A DNA stretch of 34,102 nt from positions 1 to 34,102 of the forward strand of contig UQVR01000014.1 of NCBI GenBank assembly GCA_900544625.1, read 5' to 3'. Shown in pieces: positions 23,262 through 31,012 of the stretch. Position 1 is the first letter of the stretch; every line of letters begins with the position of its first letter. A program made the position numbers and the translations under genes. The DNA comes from an uncultured Mycoplasmatota bacterium. GTDB taxonomy: Bacteria; Bacillota_I; Bacilli_A; RF39; UBA660. Below the pieces are notes generated by a model, which worked only from the letters and a program-made list of their open reading frames with translations, was not told where the DNA came from and ran no database searches.

Positions 23262-24527
23262 ATGTTCCGAGGCTTTTCACAGTTATTTAATAAAGCTAAT
23301 AAGGATTTAAGAAAAAGAATATATATTACATTATTTTGTTTAGGTTTGTTTGCTTTAGGGTCATCCGTAACCATCCCTTGGGCAACACAAATTTATCAAG
23401 ACTTAGGTTTTTTAGAAATCTTTAATATTATGAGTGGTGGTGGACTTAGAAGTTTTTCTATATTTGCACTAGGGGTTTCTCCTTATATTACTGCATCTAT
23501 TATTACTCAATTATTACAAATGGACATTATTCCTTACTTTAAAGATTTAAAAGATCAAGGCTATACTGGAAGACAAAAAATTAATAAGATAAATCGTTAT
23601 ATGGGTATTATAATTGGTTTTTTCCAAGCTTATGTATTATGTATTGCTTATATGGGTAGTGCTAGTGTATTTGTTCAACTTAAAACTGCTTTAGTTATGA
23701 CTGCAGGTACAGCATTCTGTTTATGGATGGGTGACCAAATTACTAATAAAGGTATTGGTAATGGACAATCAATGTTAATTATGGCAGGTATTATCCTTAG
23801 TATGCCAAGTATATTTACTGGTGCTTATTATGGTTTTGTAACAAGCGGAACATATGAGACTGCATTGGGTATTTTCTTCTTTTGTTTATTTATCCTTGTA
23901 TATATCTTAATTGTCGTAGGAATTATTTGGATACAATTAGCAGAAAGAAGAATTCCAATTCAATATGCTAATAAATCAACAAGTGCATACGGAGCTCAAA
24001 ATAGTTTCTTACCAATTAAGTTAAATTCAGCTGGAGTTATGCCTGTAATATTTGCATCAATTCTTACAACTATACCAGCAACAATTGTTGCTTTAACTAA
24101 GAATCAAAATGCAATAGATTTTGTAAATAAATATATCCTTTATAATACACCAACAGGTTTTGTATTATATATAATATTAATATTATTCTTTGGATATTTT
24201 TATACATTTATGGTTATGAATCCAGATGAAATGAGTAAGAACTTAAATGAACGTGGAGGTTACATCCCTGGTATAAGACCTGGCGAAGACACTAGTAATT
24301 ATATTAGTAATTCAATGGGTAAACTTACATTAGTGGGTAGTATATTCCTTGTAATACTTGCTGCTATTCCAATTATATTCTCATTAATATTTGGCTTATC
24401 AAGTCAAGTTACAATTGGAGGAACAGGAATGTTAATCGTTGTAGGTGTTGCAATTGAAACATATAAACAAATGGAAAGTAGTTTAGTAAGTAGAAGTTAT
24501 ACTGCTAAAAGAAAGAGATTAAGATAA
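23262..24527 (+). CDS. secY: Preprotein translocase subunit SecY
   Basis: SecY (421 aa) forms the protein-conducting channel with SecE and SecG. About ten membrane segments are visible. Landmarks include the plug-side region ALGVSPYITASIITQLLQM in segment 2, GIGNGQSMLIMAGI in segment 4-5, the cytoplasmic loop QLAERRIPIQYANKS, LPIKLNSAGVMPVIFA, and the C5 loop GGYIPGIRPGEDTSNYI. It starts directly after rplO with GAGGTG inside the end of that gene. It is one base from adk, the classical spc order. Confidence 0.97.
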   Translation: MFRGFSQLFNKANKDLRKRIYITLFCLGLFALGSSVTIPWATQIYQDLGFLEIFNIMSGGGLRSFSIFALGVSPYITASIITQLLQMDIIPYFKDLKDQGYTGRQKINKINRYMGIIIGFFQAYVLCIAYMGSASVFVQLKTALVMTAGTAFCLWMGDQITNKGIGNGQSMLIMAGIILSMPSIFTGAYYGFVTSGTYETALGIFFFCLFILVYILIVVGIIWIQLAERRIPIQYANKSTSAYGAQNSFLPIKLNSAGVMPVIFASILTTIPATIVALTKNQNAIDFVNKYILYNTPTGFVLYIILILFFGYFYTFMVMNPDEMSKNLNERGGYIPGIRPGEDTSNYISNSMGKLTLVGSIFLVILAAIPIIFSLIFGLSSQVTIGGTGMLIVVGVAIETYKQMESSLVSRSYTAKRKRLR

Positions 24528-24528
24528 T

Positions 24529-25164
24529 ATGAAAAATATAATATTTATAGCTCCTCCCGCAGCGGGTAAAGGAACTCAAAGTACAATGTTAAAAGAAAGT
24601 TTTGGTTATAATCACTTATCAACTGGTGATATGCTAAGAGAAGTGGTTTCTTCAGGTACAGATTTTGGGTTACAAGTTAAAAATATTATTGATCGTGGAG
24701 AATTAGTTAGTGATGAATTAATTATTAGTTTAATTAATGATAAACTTGCTAAAATAGATGGAAAACCATTTATATTAGATGGTTTTCCTCGAACTCTTAA
24801 TCAAGCAAAATCTTTAGATAATATGTTAGATAAAGATTATGAAGTAATATATTTAGATTTAAGTGAAAAAGAAGCAATTGATAGAATTCTTGGAAGACTT
24901 ACATGTAGTTGTGGAAAGTCATATAATCTAAATGTAGATAATTTAAAACCAAAAGTTGAAGGTATTTGTGATGGATGTGGAAAAGAATTAGTTAAAAGAA
25001 ATGATGATAATGTTGATTCTTTTAAAGTAAGATATAAAACATTTTTAGATAATACAAAACCTTTGATGGAATATTATGAAGATAAAAATAAACTTCATAA
25101 AATAAATGTTAATAGAAATGTAGAAGATATCTTTAAAGATATTGTGGATGTTTGTAATGATTAG
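24529..25164 (+). CDS. adk: Adenylate kinase, zinc-type, with altered P-loop
   Basis: Adenylate kinase (211 aa) interconverts ATP, AMP and ADP. The long LID domain has a zinc site: CSCGKSYN and later CDGCGKE. The AMP-binding part reads STGDMLREVV, and the LDGFPRTLNQA block is normal. The P-loop reads APPAAGKGTQ (residues 8-17) where GPPGAGKGTQ is usual, so two glycines are alanines while the Lys and Thr are retained. The gene sits between secY and map as in many Bacillota. Its last 8 bases overlap map. Confidence 0.95.
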   Translation: MKNIIFIAPPAAGKGTQSTMLKESFGYNHLSTGDMLREVVSSGTDFGLQVKNIIDRGELVSDELIISLINDKLAKIDGKPFILDGFPRTLNQAKSLDNMLDKDYEVIYLDLSEKEAIDRILGRLTCSCGKSYNLNVDNLKPKVEGICDGCGKELVKRNDDNVDSFKVRYKTFLDNTKPLMEYYEDKNKLHKINVNRNVEDIFKDIVDVCND

Positions 25165-25900
25165 TATTAAAAGTGATAGGGAAATAGAATTAATGAGGAT
25201 TGCTGGTAAGTATTTGAGTGATACGTTTAAATATATTGAAAAATATATAAAAACAGGTGTTACTACCAAAAGATTAGATACATTAATTCATGATTATATT
25301 TTAAGTATTGGCTGTGTTCCATCTTGTTTAGGTTATGAAGGATATCCAGCAACTGCTTGTATATCAATTAATGATGAAGTAGTTCATGGAATACCTAAAG
25401 GACGTAAAATAAAGAATGGTGATATAGTTTCGATAGATTTAGTTTTAAGTTATAAAGGATATCATGCTGATGCTACGAGAACCTTTATTGTTGGTAATGT
25501 AAGTGATGAGGTTAGAAATTTGGTTAAAGATACTAAAGATGCTTTCTATGCTGGTGTAAAAAAAGTAAAAGAAGGCGCTAGAATAAAAGATATAAGTCGT
25601 GCAATTGAAGATTATGCTCATGCTCATGGTTTATCAGTAGTTGAAGAATTATGTGGTCATGGTATAGGACTAGAAATGCATGAAGATCCGGATGTACCAA
25701 ATTTTGATGATAATAATCGAACAAGACTTAAAACGGGTATGGTAATAGCAATAGAACCAATGCTTAATTTAGGTAGTAAAGATGTAGCATTATTAGATGA
25801 TGATTGGACCGTTGTAACAAAAGATGGTAAACCATCTTCTCACTATGAAAATACAGTTCTAGTTACAAAAGATGGATATGAAATATTAACAGGAGATTAA
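25157..25900 (+). CDS. map: Methionine aminopeptidase, type I
   Basis: This metalloenzyme (247 aa) removes the N-terminal Met from new proteins. The metal ligands are visible: Asp in SIDLVLSYKGYHADATRTF (two Asp), His in CGHGIGLEMHEDPDVPNF, Glu in MVIAIEPML and the final Glu in HYENTVLVT. The ATG at 25157 yields MISIKSDREIELMRIAG, the standard start; a TTG 15 bases earlier adds nothing recognisable. It overlaps adk by 8 bases and is 3 bases from infA. Confidence 0.96.
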   Translation: MISIKSDREIELMRIAGKYLSDTFKYIEKYIKTGVTTKRLDTLIHDYILSIGCVPSCLGYEGYPATACISINDEVVHGIPKGRKIKNGDIVSIDLVLSYKGYHADATRTFIVGNVSDEVRNLVKDTKDAFYAGVKKVKEGARIKDISRAIEDYAHAHGLSVVEELCGHGIGLEMHEDPDVPNFDDNNRTRLKTGMVIAIEPMLNLGSKDVALLDDDWTVVTKDGKPSSHYENTVLVTKDGYEILTGD

Positions 25901-25903
25901 AAT

Positions 25904-26122
25904 ATGGGAAAAAAAGATAAGATTGAAGTAGAAGGAAAAGTTACTGAAGTATTAAAGGGTAGTGATTACCTTGTTGAACTTAGTAATGGACACACTGTAA
26001 AGGCCTACGTTTCTGGTAAAATGCGTATGAATATGATTCGTATTTTACCAGGTGATAAAGTTACAGTGGAACTTTCACCATACGATTTAACACGTGGGAT
26101 TATAAAATGGAATAATAGATAA
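25904..26122 (+). CDS. infA: Translation initiation factor IF-1
   Basis: IF-1 (72 aa) is an OB-fold protein that occupies the A site during initiation. The sequence is full length: KIEVEGKVTEVLKGSDYLVELSNG, the block AYVSGKMRMNMIRILPGDKVTVELSPYDLTRG and the basic ending IIKWNNR. It lies between map and rpmJ in the usual order. Confidence 0.98.
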   Translation: MGKKDKIEVEGKVTEVLKGSDYLVELSNGHTVKAYVSGKMRMNMIRILPGDKVTVELSPYDLTRGIIKWNNR

Positions 26123-26133
26123 GGAGAGAAATT

Positions 26134-26247
26134 ATGAAAGTTAGACCATCAGTTAAAAAGATTTGCAAAAAATGTAAAATCATAAGAAGAAAAGGAAAAG
26201 TTAGGGTTATTTGTGAAAACCCTAAACATAAACAAGTACAAGGTTAA
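26134..26247 (+). CDS. rpmJ: 50S ribosomal protein L36
   Basis: L36 (37 aa) is too short for most gene callers. It reads MKVRPSVKKICKKCKIIRRK and ends HKQVQG. The zinc-ribbon ligands CKKC, the later Cys in VICENPKH and the His are all present, so this is the zinc-binding form. AAGGAGAG lies about 5 bases upstream. It sits between infA and rpsM exactly as expected in Bacillota. Confidence 0.97.
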   Translation: MKVRPSVKKICKKCKIIRRKGKVRVICENPKHKQVQG

Positions 26248-26259
26248 GGAGGATAATAA

Positions 26260-26634
26260 ATGGCAAGAATTAAAAATATTGAATTACCAGGAGAAAAACA
26301 TACTTGTATAGGACTTACTGCAATTTATGGTATTGGTAGAAATTTAGCAAAAACTATTTGTGAAAACGTAGAAGTTGATCCAGCTAAGAAAATTAAAGAT
26401 TTAACTGAAGAAGAAATTGCAAAACTTCGTAAAGAAATTGATAATTATACTGTTGAAGGTGATCTTAGACGTGATGTTCAATTGAGTATTAAAAACAAAA
26501 TGGAAATAAATTGCTATGAAGGTATTAGACACAAAAAAGGATTACCTGTAAGAGGACAAAGAACTAGTAGAAATGCTAAGACTCGTAAAGGTAGAGGAAA
26601 AGTTGTAGCTAATAAGAAAAAGGTCGGAAAGTAG
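26260..26634 (+). CDS. rpsM: 30S ribosomal protein S13
   Basis: S13 (124 aa) contacts S19 and the P-site tRNA in the 30S head. The start ARIKNIELPGEKH, the LTAIYGIGRNLAKTIC helix-hairpin-helix region, and the C-terminal GIRHKKGLPVRGQRTSRNAKTRKG are typical. AAGGAGGA precedes the ATG by 6 bases. It opens the alpha-operon part of the cluster. Confidence 0.98.
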   Translation: MARIKNIELPGEKHTCIGLTAIYGIGRNLAKTICENVEVDPAKKIKDLTEEEIAKLRKEIDNYTVEGDLRRDVQLSIKNKMEINCYEGIRHKKGLPVRGQRTSRNAKTRKGRGKVVANKKKVGK

Positions 26635-26645
26635 GGTGTTAATAT

Positions 26646-27029
26646 ATGGCATATAATAGAAGAAAAAGAAAAATAAAGAAGAATATTCCTGAAGCTGTTG
26701 CTCACATTCATTCAACTTATAATAATACTATTGTTACTATAAGTGATAAAGATGGTAACGCTATTAGTTGGTCATCAGCTGGTAGAATTGGTTATAAAGG
26801 AAGCAAAAAGAAAACTCCATTTGCTGCTGGTTTAACTAGTGAAGCTGCTGCAGCTGCTGCAGTTGATGCTGGAGTTAAAAAAGTTGATGTATTTGTTAAA
26901 GGTCTAGGACCAGGAAGAGAAAATGCAATTAGATCACTTCAAACTGCAGGACTTGAAATTACAAGTATTACAGATGAAACACCAATTCCTCACAATGGAT
27001 GTCGTCCACCAAAAAGACCAAGAAACTAA
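26646..27029 (+). CDS. rpsK: 30S ribosomal protein S11
   Basis: S11 (127 aa) forms part of the mRNA exit platform. AHIHSTYNNTIVTISDKDGNA, SSAGRIGYKGSKKKTPFAA and the C-terminal GLEITSITDETPIPHNGCRPPKRPR are diagnostic. The upstream gap is 11 bases and lacks a full AGGAGG; AGGGTG overlapping the rpsM stop may serve. Confidence 0.98.
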   Translation: MAYNRRKRKIKKNIPEAVAHIHSTYNNTIVTISDKDGNAISWSSAGRIGYKGSKKKTPFAAGLTSEAAAAAAVDAGVKKVDVFVKGLGPGRENAIRSLQTAGLEITSITDETPIPHNGCRPPKRPRN

Positions 27030-27050
27030 TAAAGGAAAGGAACGTGTACT

Positions 27051-27995
27051 ATGATAAAATTTGAAAAACCAGACTATAAAATTACTGAATATCAAGAAAA
27101 TAATCATTATGCTAAATTTGAAATTGAACCTTTAGAAAGAGGTTTTGGTACTACGATTGGTAATGCAATGAGAAGAGTACTTTTATCAAGTTTACCAGGA
27201 AGTGCTGTTACATCTATTAAAATTGATGGTGTACTTCATGAATTTCAAAAAATTGAAGGTGTAGTAGAAGATGTAACAACTATTGTATTAAATATTAAAA
27301 ATTTAGTTGTTAAAAATCATTCTAATGGAGAAAAAGTTATAAGACTTACTAAATCAGTTGAAGGACCTGTACTTGCTTCAGATATTGAGAAAGATGCAGA
27401 TATTGAAATTATGAATCCTGATTTTGTTATTTGTAACTTAGTTGCTGGAGGAAAAATTAATATTGAAATGACTGTTAATAATGGTCGTGGATTTACATCC
27501 TCTGCTCAAAATAAAGCAAATTTAGAACAAAATGTTGCAGGTGTTATAGCAATTGATTCAAATTATTCACCAATTGAAGTGGTTAAATATGAAGTTATGG
27601 CTACTCGTGTTGGTCAAGATGAATCTTATGATAAATTAGTTATGGAAGTAACTACTAATGGATCTATGACTCCAGAAGAAGCTATGGCTCTTGGTGCTAA
27701 GATATTAATTGAACATTTCTCAATAATCTCAGATTTAAATTCAATTAGTAATATTGCTAATATAATGCAAGAAAAGAAAATTGATACAATGACTAAGACT
27801 TTGGAAACTCCAATTGAAGAAGTTGAATTTTCAGTAAGAGCTTATAATTGTTTAAAAAGAGCTGGTATTCATACCGTTCAAGATTTAGTTAACAAAAAAG
27901 AAGTAGAAGTTACTAAGATCAGAAACTTAGGAAAGAAATCTTTAAAAGAAGTTATTGATAAAGTTGCTGAATTAGGACTTACATTTAAGGAGTAG
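27051..27995 (+). CDS. rpoA: RNA polymerase alpha subunit
   Basis: Alpha (314 aa) forms the dimer that nucleates RNA polymerase assembly. The N-terminal domain has the hallmark FEIEPLERGFGTTIGNAMRRVLLSSLPG and HEF segments. The C-terminal domain, which touches UP elements and activators, is complete: EFSVRAYNCLKRAGIHTVQDLV and RNLGKKSLKEVIDKV. It keeps its usual place between rpsK and rplQ. GAAAGGAAC precedes the ATG. Confidence 0.98.
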   Translation: MIKFEKPDYKITEYQENNHYAKFEIEPLERGFGTTIGNAMRRVLLSSLPGSAVTSIKIDGVLHEFQKIEGVVEDVTTIVLNIKNLVVKNHSNGEKVIRLTKSVEGPVLASDIEKDADIEIMNPDFVICNLVAGGKINIEMTVNNGRGFTSSAQNKANLEQNVAGVIAIDSNYSPIEVVKYEVMATRVGQDESYDKLVMEVTTNGSMTPEEAMALGAKILIEHFSIISDLNSISNIANIMQEKKIDTMTKTLETPIEEVEFSVRAYNCLKRAGIHTVQDLVNKKEVEVTKIRNLGKKSLKEVIDKVAELGLTFKE

Positions 27996-27998
27996 AAT

Positions 27999-28340
27999 AT
28001 GAAATATAGAAAATTAGGAAGAGAAACTAGAATTAGAAGAAGTATTTTAGCTGGACTTACTAAAGATGTTATTATGAATGGATATGTTGTTACTACTGAA
28101 GCTAGAGCTAAAGAAGTAAGAAAATTTGTTGATAAAATGATTACTTACGGTAAAGATGGTTCACTTGTAGCTCGTAGAAAAGCACTTGCATTCTTACATA
28201 ATGATAAAGATGTTACATCAAAAGTATTTAATGAACTTGCTAAAACTTATGAAACTAGAAATGGTGGATATACTAGAATAATTAAACTTAAAGAACGTCG
28301 TGGAGACGATGCTCTAGAAGTTAGATTAGAATTAGTTTAA
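27999..28340 (+). CDS. rplQ: 50S ribosomal protein L17
   Basis: L17 (113 aa) lies near the tunnel exit. It opens KYRKLGRETRIRRSILAGLTKDVI and includes TTEARAKEVRKFVDKMITYGKDG, KVFNELAKTYETRNGGYTRIIKL and the ending DDALEVRLELV. It is the last gene of the ribosomal operon, 3 bases after rpoA, and a strong terminator follows within 10 bases. Confidence 0.98.
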   Translation: MKYRKLGRETRIRRSILAGLTKDVIMNGYVVTTEARAKEVRKFVDKMITYGKDGSLVARRKALAFLHNDKDVTSKVFNELAKTYETRNGGYTRIIKLKERRGDDALEVRLELV

Positions 28341-28346
28341 TTAATG

Positions 28347-28378
28347 AAACAACTAGTCGATTGATTAGTTGTTTTTTT
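28347..28378 (+). terminator. Terminator of the S10-spc-alpha operon
   Basis: AAACAACTA (28347-28355) pairs perfectly with TAGTTGTTT (28366-28374), and the T run continues to 28378. It closes the ribosomal operon. Confidence 0.85.
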
Positions 28379-28390
28379 GATGTAATACAA

Positions 28391-28420
28391 AAAGTTTTGC
28401 GGTTACAACCGCAAAACTTT
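28391..28420. repeat. 30-bp near-perfect palindrome after the ribosomal operon
   Basis: AAAGTTTTGCGGTT (28391-28404) and AACCGCAAAACTTT (28407-28420) are exact reverse complements with only AC between them. There is no T run, so it is not a standard terminator. It could be an operator, a cruciform site or a backup terminator. Confidence 0.7.
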
Positions 28421-28478
28421 CAATTAATTGTATAAAATAATAAAACATTCTCATAATATAGGTGGAGGATATTTATAT

Positions 28479-28664
28479 ATGAAAGATAAAGAATGTAATT
28501 GTTGTGAAGATGCTAAATTTGGGGTAGCTTATATTGACCCCGAATCTGGTCTATTATGTAGTAAAATTGATACAGGTATGAAATTACCTAAAGGAAAAAA
28601 GGTGTTAGCTCCGAGAATTTGTACTAAGTGTGGAAATACTGAATGGAAAACTATTGATAATTAA
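28479..28664 (+). CDS. Small zinc-ribbon protein, unknown function
   Basis: This 61-residue protein carries two cysteine pairs, CNCC near the N-terminus and CTKCG near the C-terminus, 40-odd residues apart, which suggests one zinc site. The stretch between them has AKFGVAYIDPESGLLC and KLPKGKKVLAPRICTKCG. I do not recognise a named family. The ATG at 28479 is chosen because GGTGGAGG stands 10 bases before it; an earlier in-frame start at 28428 has no such site. A weak promoter (TTGTAT at 28428, CATAAT at 28452) may precede it. It is the first gene after the ribosomal operon and likely monocistronic. Confidence 0.65.
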   Translation: MKDKECNCCEDAKFGVAYIDPESGLLCSKIDTGMKLPKGKKVLAPRICTKCGNTEWKTIDN

Positions 28665-28666
28665 GG

Positions 28667-28688
28667 GCACGTTAAGTGCTTTTAATTT
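28667..28688 (+). terminator. Weak hairpin terminator after the zinc-ribbon gene
   Basis: GCAC (28667-28670) pairs with GTGC (28676-28679), extendable by a G-T pair, followed by TTTTAATTT. The stem is short. Confidence 0.35.
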
Positions 28689-28697
28689 GGCAATAAA

Positions 28698-28737
28698 AAA
28701 TGACCGAATGAAATGTCAGAAAATGACCGAATGAAAT
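28698..28737 (+). repeat. Short tandem repeat at the edge of a pseudogene
   Basis: AAATGACCGAATGAAAT occurs at 28698-28714 and again at 28721-28737, 23 bases apart. It coincides with the point where the ATPase remnant begins, so it may mark a deletion or slippage junction. Confidence 0.6.
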
Positions 28738-29292
28738 ATTATGGAAATGATAATGTAATTATAGATACTGAAACAATATCTTCATATTTAAATGCTTTTG
28801 ATAGACTATTTTTACTTGATAACGACGAACCTTTTTCTGTAAATGTTAGATCTAGTATTAGGGTAAAGAAAAATGAAAAAAAGACATTTTATAGATTTAT
28901 CTTTGACGTGTACATTATTGAATTTATCAGAAGATAAATTAATATATGATTTAAATACTTTTGGTTTTATTTTTGAATCATTAGTGGAAAGAGACTTGAA
29001 AATATATGCTGATTCTTTTGGTGCTAAAAATTATCATTATCAAGATTATGATAATAAAGAAATTGATCATGTTATAGAACTTGAAGATGGTTCTTGGTGT
29101 GCTTTTGAAATTAAATTGGGAACTAATAAAATTGAGGAAGCTGCTAAAAATCTTATAGAAATAAAGAAATCTATTGAAAAAGCCGGTGGAAATGCTCCTA
29201 AAATATTGTGTGTTATTTGTGGTCTTACAAACGCTGCATATATTAGACCCGATGGAGTTTATGTAGTACCTATAACAGCATTGAAAAATTAA
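28713..29292 (+). pseudogene. Decayed DUF4143 AAA+ ATPase gene, C-terminal half
   Basis: Two overlapping frames together encode the C-terminal part of a COG1373-type ATPase with a DUF4143 domain. The first (28713-28937) begins in mid-domain with ISSYLNAFDRLFLLDNDEPF. The second (28873-29292) continues with KRHFIDLSLTC, FESLVERDLKIYADSFG, IDHVIELEDGSWCAFEIKLG and PDGVYVVPITALKN. The join is a one-base change in the A run near 28875. The whole P-loop half is missing, so the protein cannot be a working ATPase. The IDH...FEIK pattern resembles a PD-(D/E)xK-like core of this family. Full-length relatives are common accessory genes of uncertain role. Confidence 0.8.
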
Positions 29293-29297
29293 ATTGA

Positions 29298-29326
29298 AGG
29301 CTGCTTATGTAGTCTTTTTATTTTTG
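29298..29326 (+). terminator. Terminator after the ATPase remnant
   Basis: AGGCTGC (29298-29304) pairs with GTAGTCT (29309-29315) using two G-T pairs, followed by TTTTTATTTTT. Confidence 0.6.
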
Positions 29327-29622
29327 AATATACATAAAGTGGGTCCGCTTTTCGCCAAAATGTTGGCTTTCCCCTTATTTTATGGTATCTATTGTATATA
29401 GATAGGATTGATGTATTATGAAAAGAAAATTTTATAATGAACTATTCAAGTCTAAACTTTCTATTAGAATTAGTCATAATAACTTTTCTTTAAATGGTAA
29501 TGTAAAAGATATTCCTTTGTATGCTTTATTTTGTCTAAAAGATTTATAAAAATTTAATGCTTTATTTGTGGATTTATTAATGTGTGATTTGGATTAAAAA
29601 AATAAAAGTCTTAGTAGATAGG
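29327..29622. other. Intergenic stretch with two hairpins and a doubtful short frame
   Basis: A G+C-richer island at 29340-29377 contains GCCAA/TTGGC (29354-29367). TATCTAT/ATAGATA (29386-29404) forms a second stem. The only open frame is the 43-codon one at 29418. No other gene is seen; the piece may be debris of a larger accessory gene. Confidence 0.4.
29418..29549 (+). CDS. Possible 43-residue small protein or gene fragment
   Basis: An ATG-initiated frame encodes a basic peptide starting MKRKFYNELFKSKLSIRI. The opening resembles the first residues of COG1373-type ATPases (KRKxYxELLKWK), which would fit a fragment of a second such gene, but it then diverges. The ribosome binding site is poor. 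It is as likely to be chance as real. Confidence 0.25.
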   Translation: MKRKFYNELFKSKLSIRISHNNFSLNGNVKDIPLYALFCLKDL

Positions 29623-29652
29623 TTGCAAAAATATTTTGCTGTGTGATATAAT
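29623..29652 (+). promoter_or_regulatory. Promoter of the first surface-protein gene
   Basis: TTGCAA (29623-29628), an 18-base spacer, and TATAAT (29647-29652) preceded by TGA as an extended -10. Confidence 0.65.
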
Positions 29653-29679
29653 AAATTAGAATAAAAGGAGAAGATAAAT

Positions 29680-30819
29680 ATGGCTAAGAAAAAATTATTG
29701 TTTTTTTCTATTTTCATAATAATTATATTAGTATTTGTATTAACTATTTATAATATTATATATAAAAATAATAATATTTATTTAAATAATAAAGATGAAG
29801 CCCCTAATTTTATAAGTATTATGCTTGAAGAAACTGCAAGTTCTGGTGAGTATAAAGTTTCAAAAAGTAATAAATGGCCTAGTAAAGGATATGTTTTTAA
29901 TAAAGAGATGTCTTATTGTAATTATGGAAGTACATTAACATGGAATGAAAATGATAACTCTGTATCTGTAAATATAAATAAAACTGATAAATGCTATGTT
30001 TATTTTGATATATATGTACCAACTTTAGTAGAATATGTAAAATCACAATATACCGGAACTCAAGGAGAAAATGGATTATATTATCATGATAGCACATTAG
30101 CAAACGGTGCAGGAGATAATAGCTATAGATATGCAGGAGCAAGTGATAGCGTAAATAATTATATTTGTTTAGGTTCAGATACAACAACATGTCCAGATGC
30201 AAATTTATTTAGAATAATAGGAGTATTTGGAGACAAAACAAAAGTAATAAGAGCAAAATCAGTTGGTAATCAAAAATGGCATACATCAGAGTCAAATACA
30301 TGGTCAAGTTCGAGTTTAAATGCATATTTAAATGGAACATATTTGACCAGTCTTGGAACAATAGCAGAAAAAATAGCAACAACAACGTGGAAAGTTGGAG
30401 GATGTTCATGGTCTAATATAAAAACTTCAGTACCTAAAATAGTATATAAAAATGAAGTAGGAAGTAGTGCATCAACAACAACAGTAGATAAAAAAATAGG
30501 ATTAATGTATATATCAGATTATTATTATAGTGCAAGTCCAAGTGCATGGACACTAGTTGGATATAATAAAAGTGATGCAACAAAAGACTATAGCGCAGCA
30601 AAAACAATAAATTGGTTATATTTAGGTTCTAAAGAATGGACTATTTCGCGCGTTTCCGACGAAACGTTTAGTGCGTTCATTGTGGATGGCAGTGGCCATG
30701 TCTTCAGCTACAATGTGAATTTTAGCGACTTTGCGGTGCGCCCGTCCTTTAATCTTGACTCTACAGTAACCTATGTTTCAGGGGATGGAACCAAATCCAA
30801 CCCAATTCGCATAAACTGA
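29680..30819 (+). CDS. Membrane-anchored surface protein with GC-rich variable-looking tail
   Basis: This 379-residue protein has a lysine start and one membrane segment (about residues 5-28), so it probably sits in the membrane facing outwards. The next block (CNYGSTLTW to KCYVYFD) has a Cys pair also seen in the paralogue at 33229. The middle contains NLFRIIGVFGDKTKVIRAKS and SSSLNAYLNGTYL. The tail starts W320-T-I-S and ends with VRPSFNLDSTVTYVSGDGT and PIRIN. This layout is widespread in uncharacterised gut Bacillota proteins and recalls DUF6273-like or C-type-lectin-like folds; binding is inferred, not shown. From about 30645 the base composition jumps to about 46% G+C (82 of 177 by hand count). 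Most apparently variable residues then use codons ending in C or T. It ends in TGA, unlike every other gene here. AAAGGAG precedes the ATG. Confidence 0.8.
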   Translation: MAKKKLLFFSIFIIIILVFVLTIYNIIYKNNNIYLNNKDEAPNFISIMLEETASSGEYKVSKSNKWPSKGYVFNKEMSYCNYGSTLTWNENDNSVSVNINKTDKCYVYFDIYVPTLVEYVKSQYTGTQGENGLYYHDSTLANGAGDNSYRYAGASDSVNNYICLGSDTTTCPDANLFRIIGVFGDKTKVIRAKSVGNQKWHTSESNTWSSSSLNAYLNGTYLTSLGTIAEKIATTTWKVGGCSWSNIKTSVPKIVYKNEVGSSASTTTVDKKIGLMYISDYYYSASPSAWTLVGYNKSDATKDYSAAKTINWLYLGSKEWTISRVSDETFSAFIVDGSGHVFSYNVNFSDFAVRPSFNLDSTVTYVSGDGTKSNPIRIN

Positions 30820-31012
30820 TTGACGGACAGTTTTGAAAAAACACCAGTGAAACCTGGACAAAATGGGGTAAAAAGTTTGACCTATGTTGAACGAATTACC
30901 TCATTTTTTGTATTGTGATGTGGCTATAATAGGTGCAAATACGGTTAAAAAAACACATGATCACACATACTTTTGTGCTAAAGAAAATTATTCCATGCAA
31001 AAAAAGATTTTT
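30806..31012 (+). repeat. Long direct repeat, copy 1 (surface-gene end plus IS left end)
   Basis: About 207 bases are matched, with scattered differences, by 32425-32632. The similarity begins inside the last four codons of the surface-protein gene and runs through the IS left end to the GCAAAAAAAGATTTTT motif. It shows that gene tail and IS end were copied together or share a target. Confidence 0.85.
30864..30909 (+). terminator. Conserved hairpin terminator in the IS left end
   Basis: TGGGGTAA (30864-30871) pairs with TTACCTCA (30896-30903) and an inner stem GTTTGAC/GTTGAAC closes on CTAT, then TTTTTT. In the second IS copy (32482-32529) the same structure is kept although bases differ, with G-T pairs replaced by Watson-Crick pairs. 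It would stop transcripts entering from the surface-protein gene. Confidence 0.65.

Noticed and set aside
28698..28737. CRISPR-like repeat
   Set aside because: There are only two units with a 6-base gap, no spacers and no cas genes.
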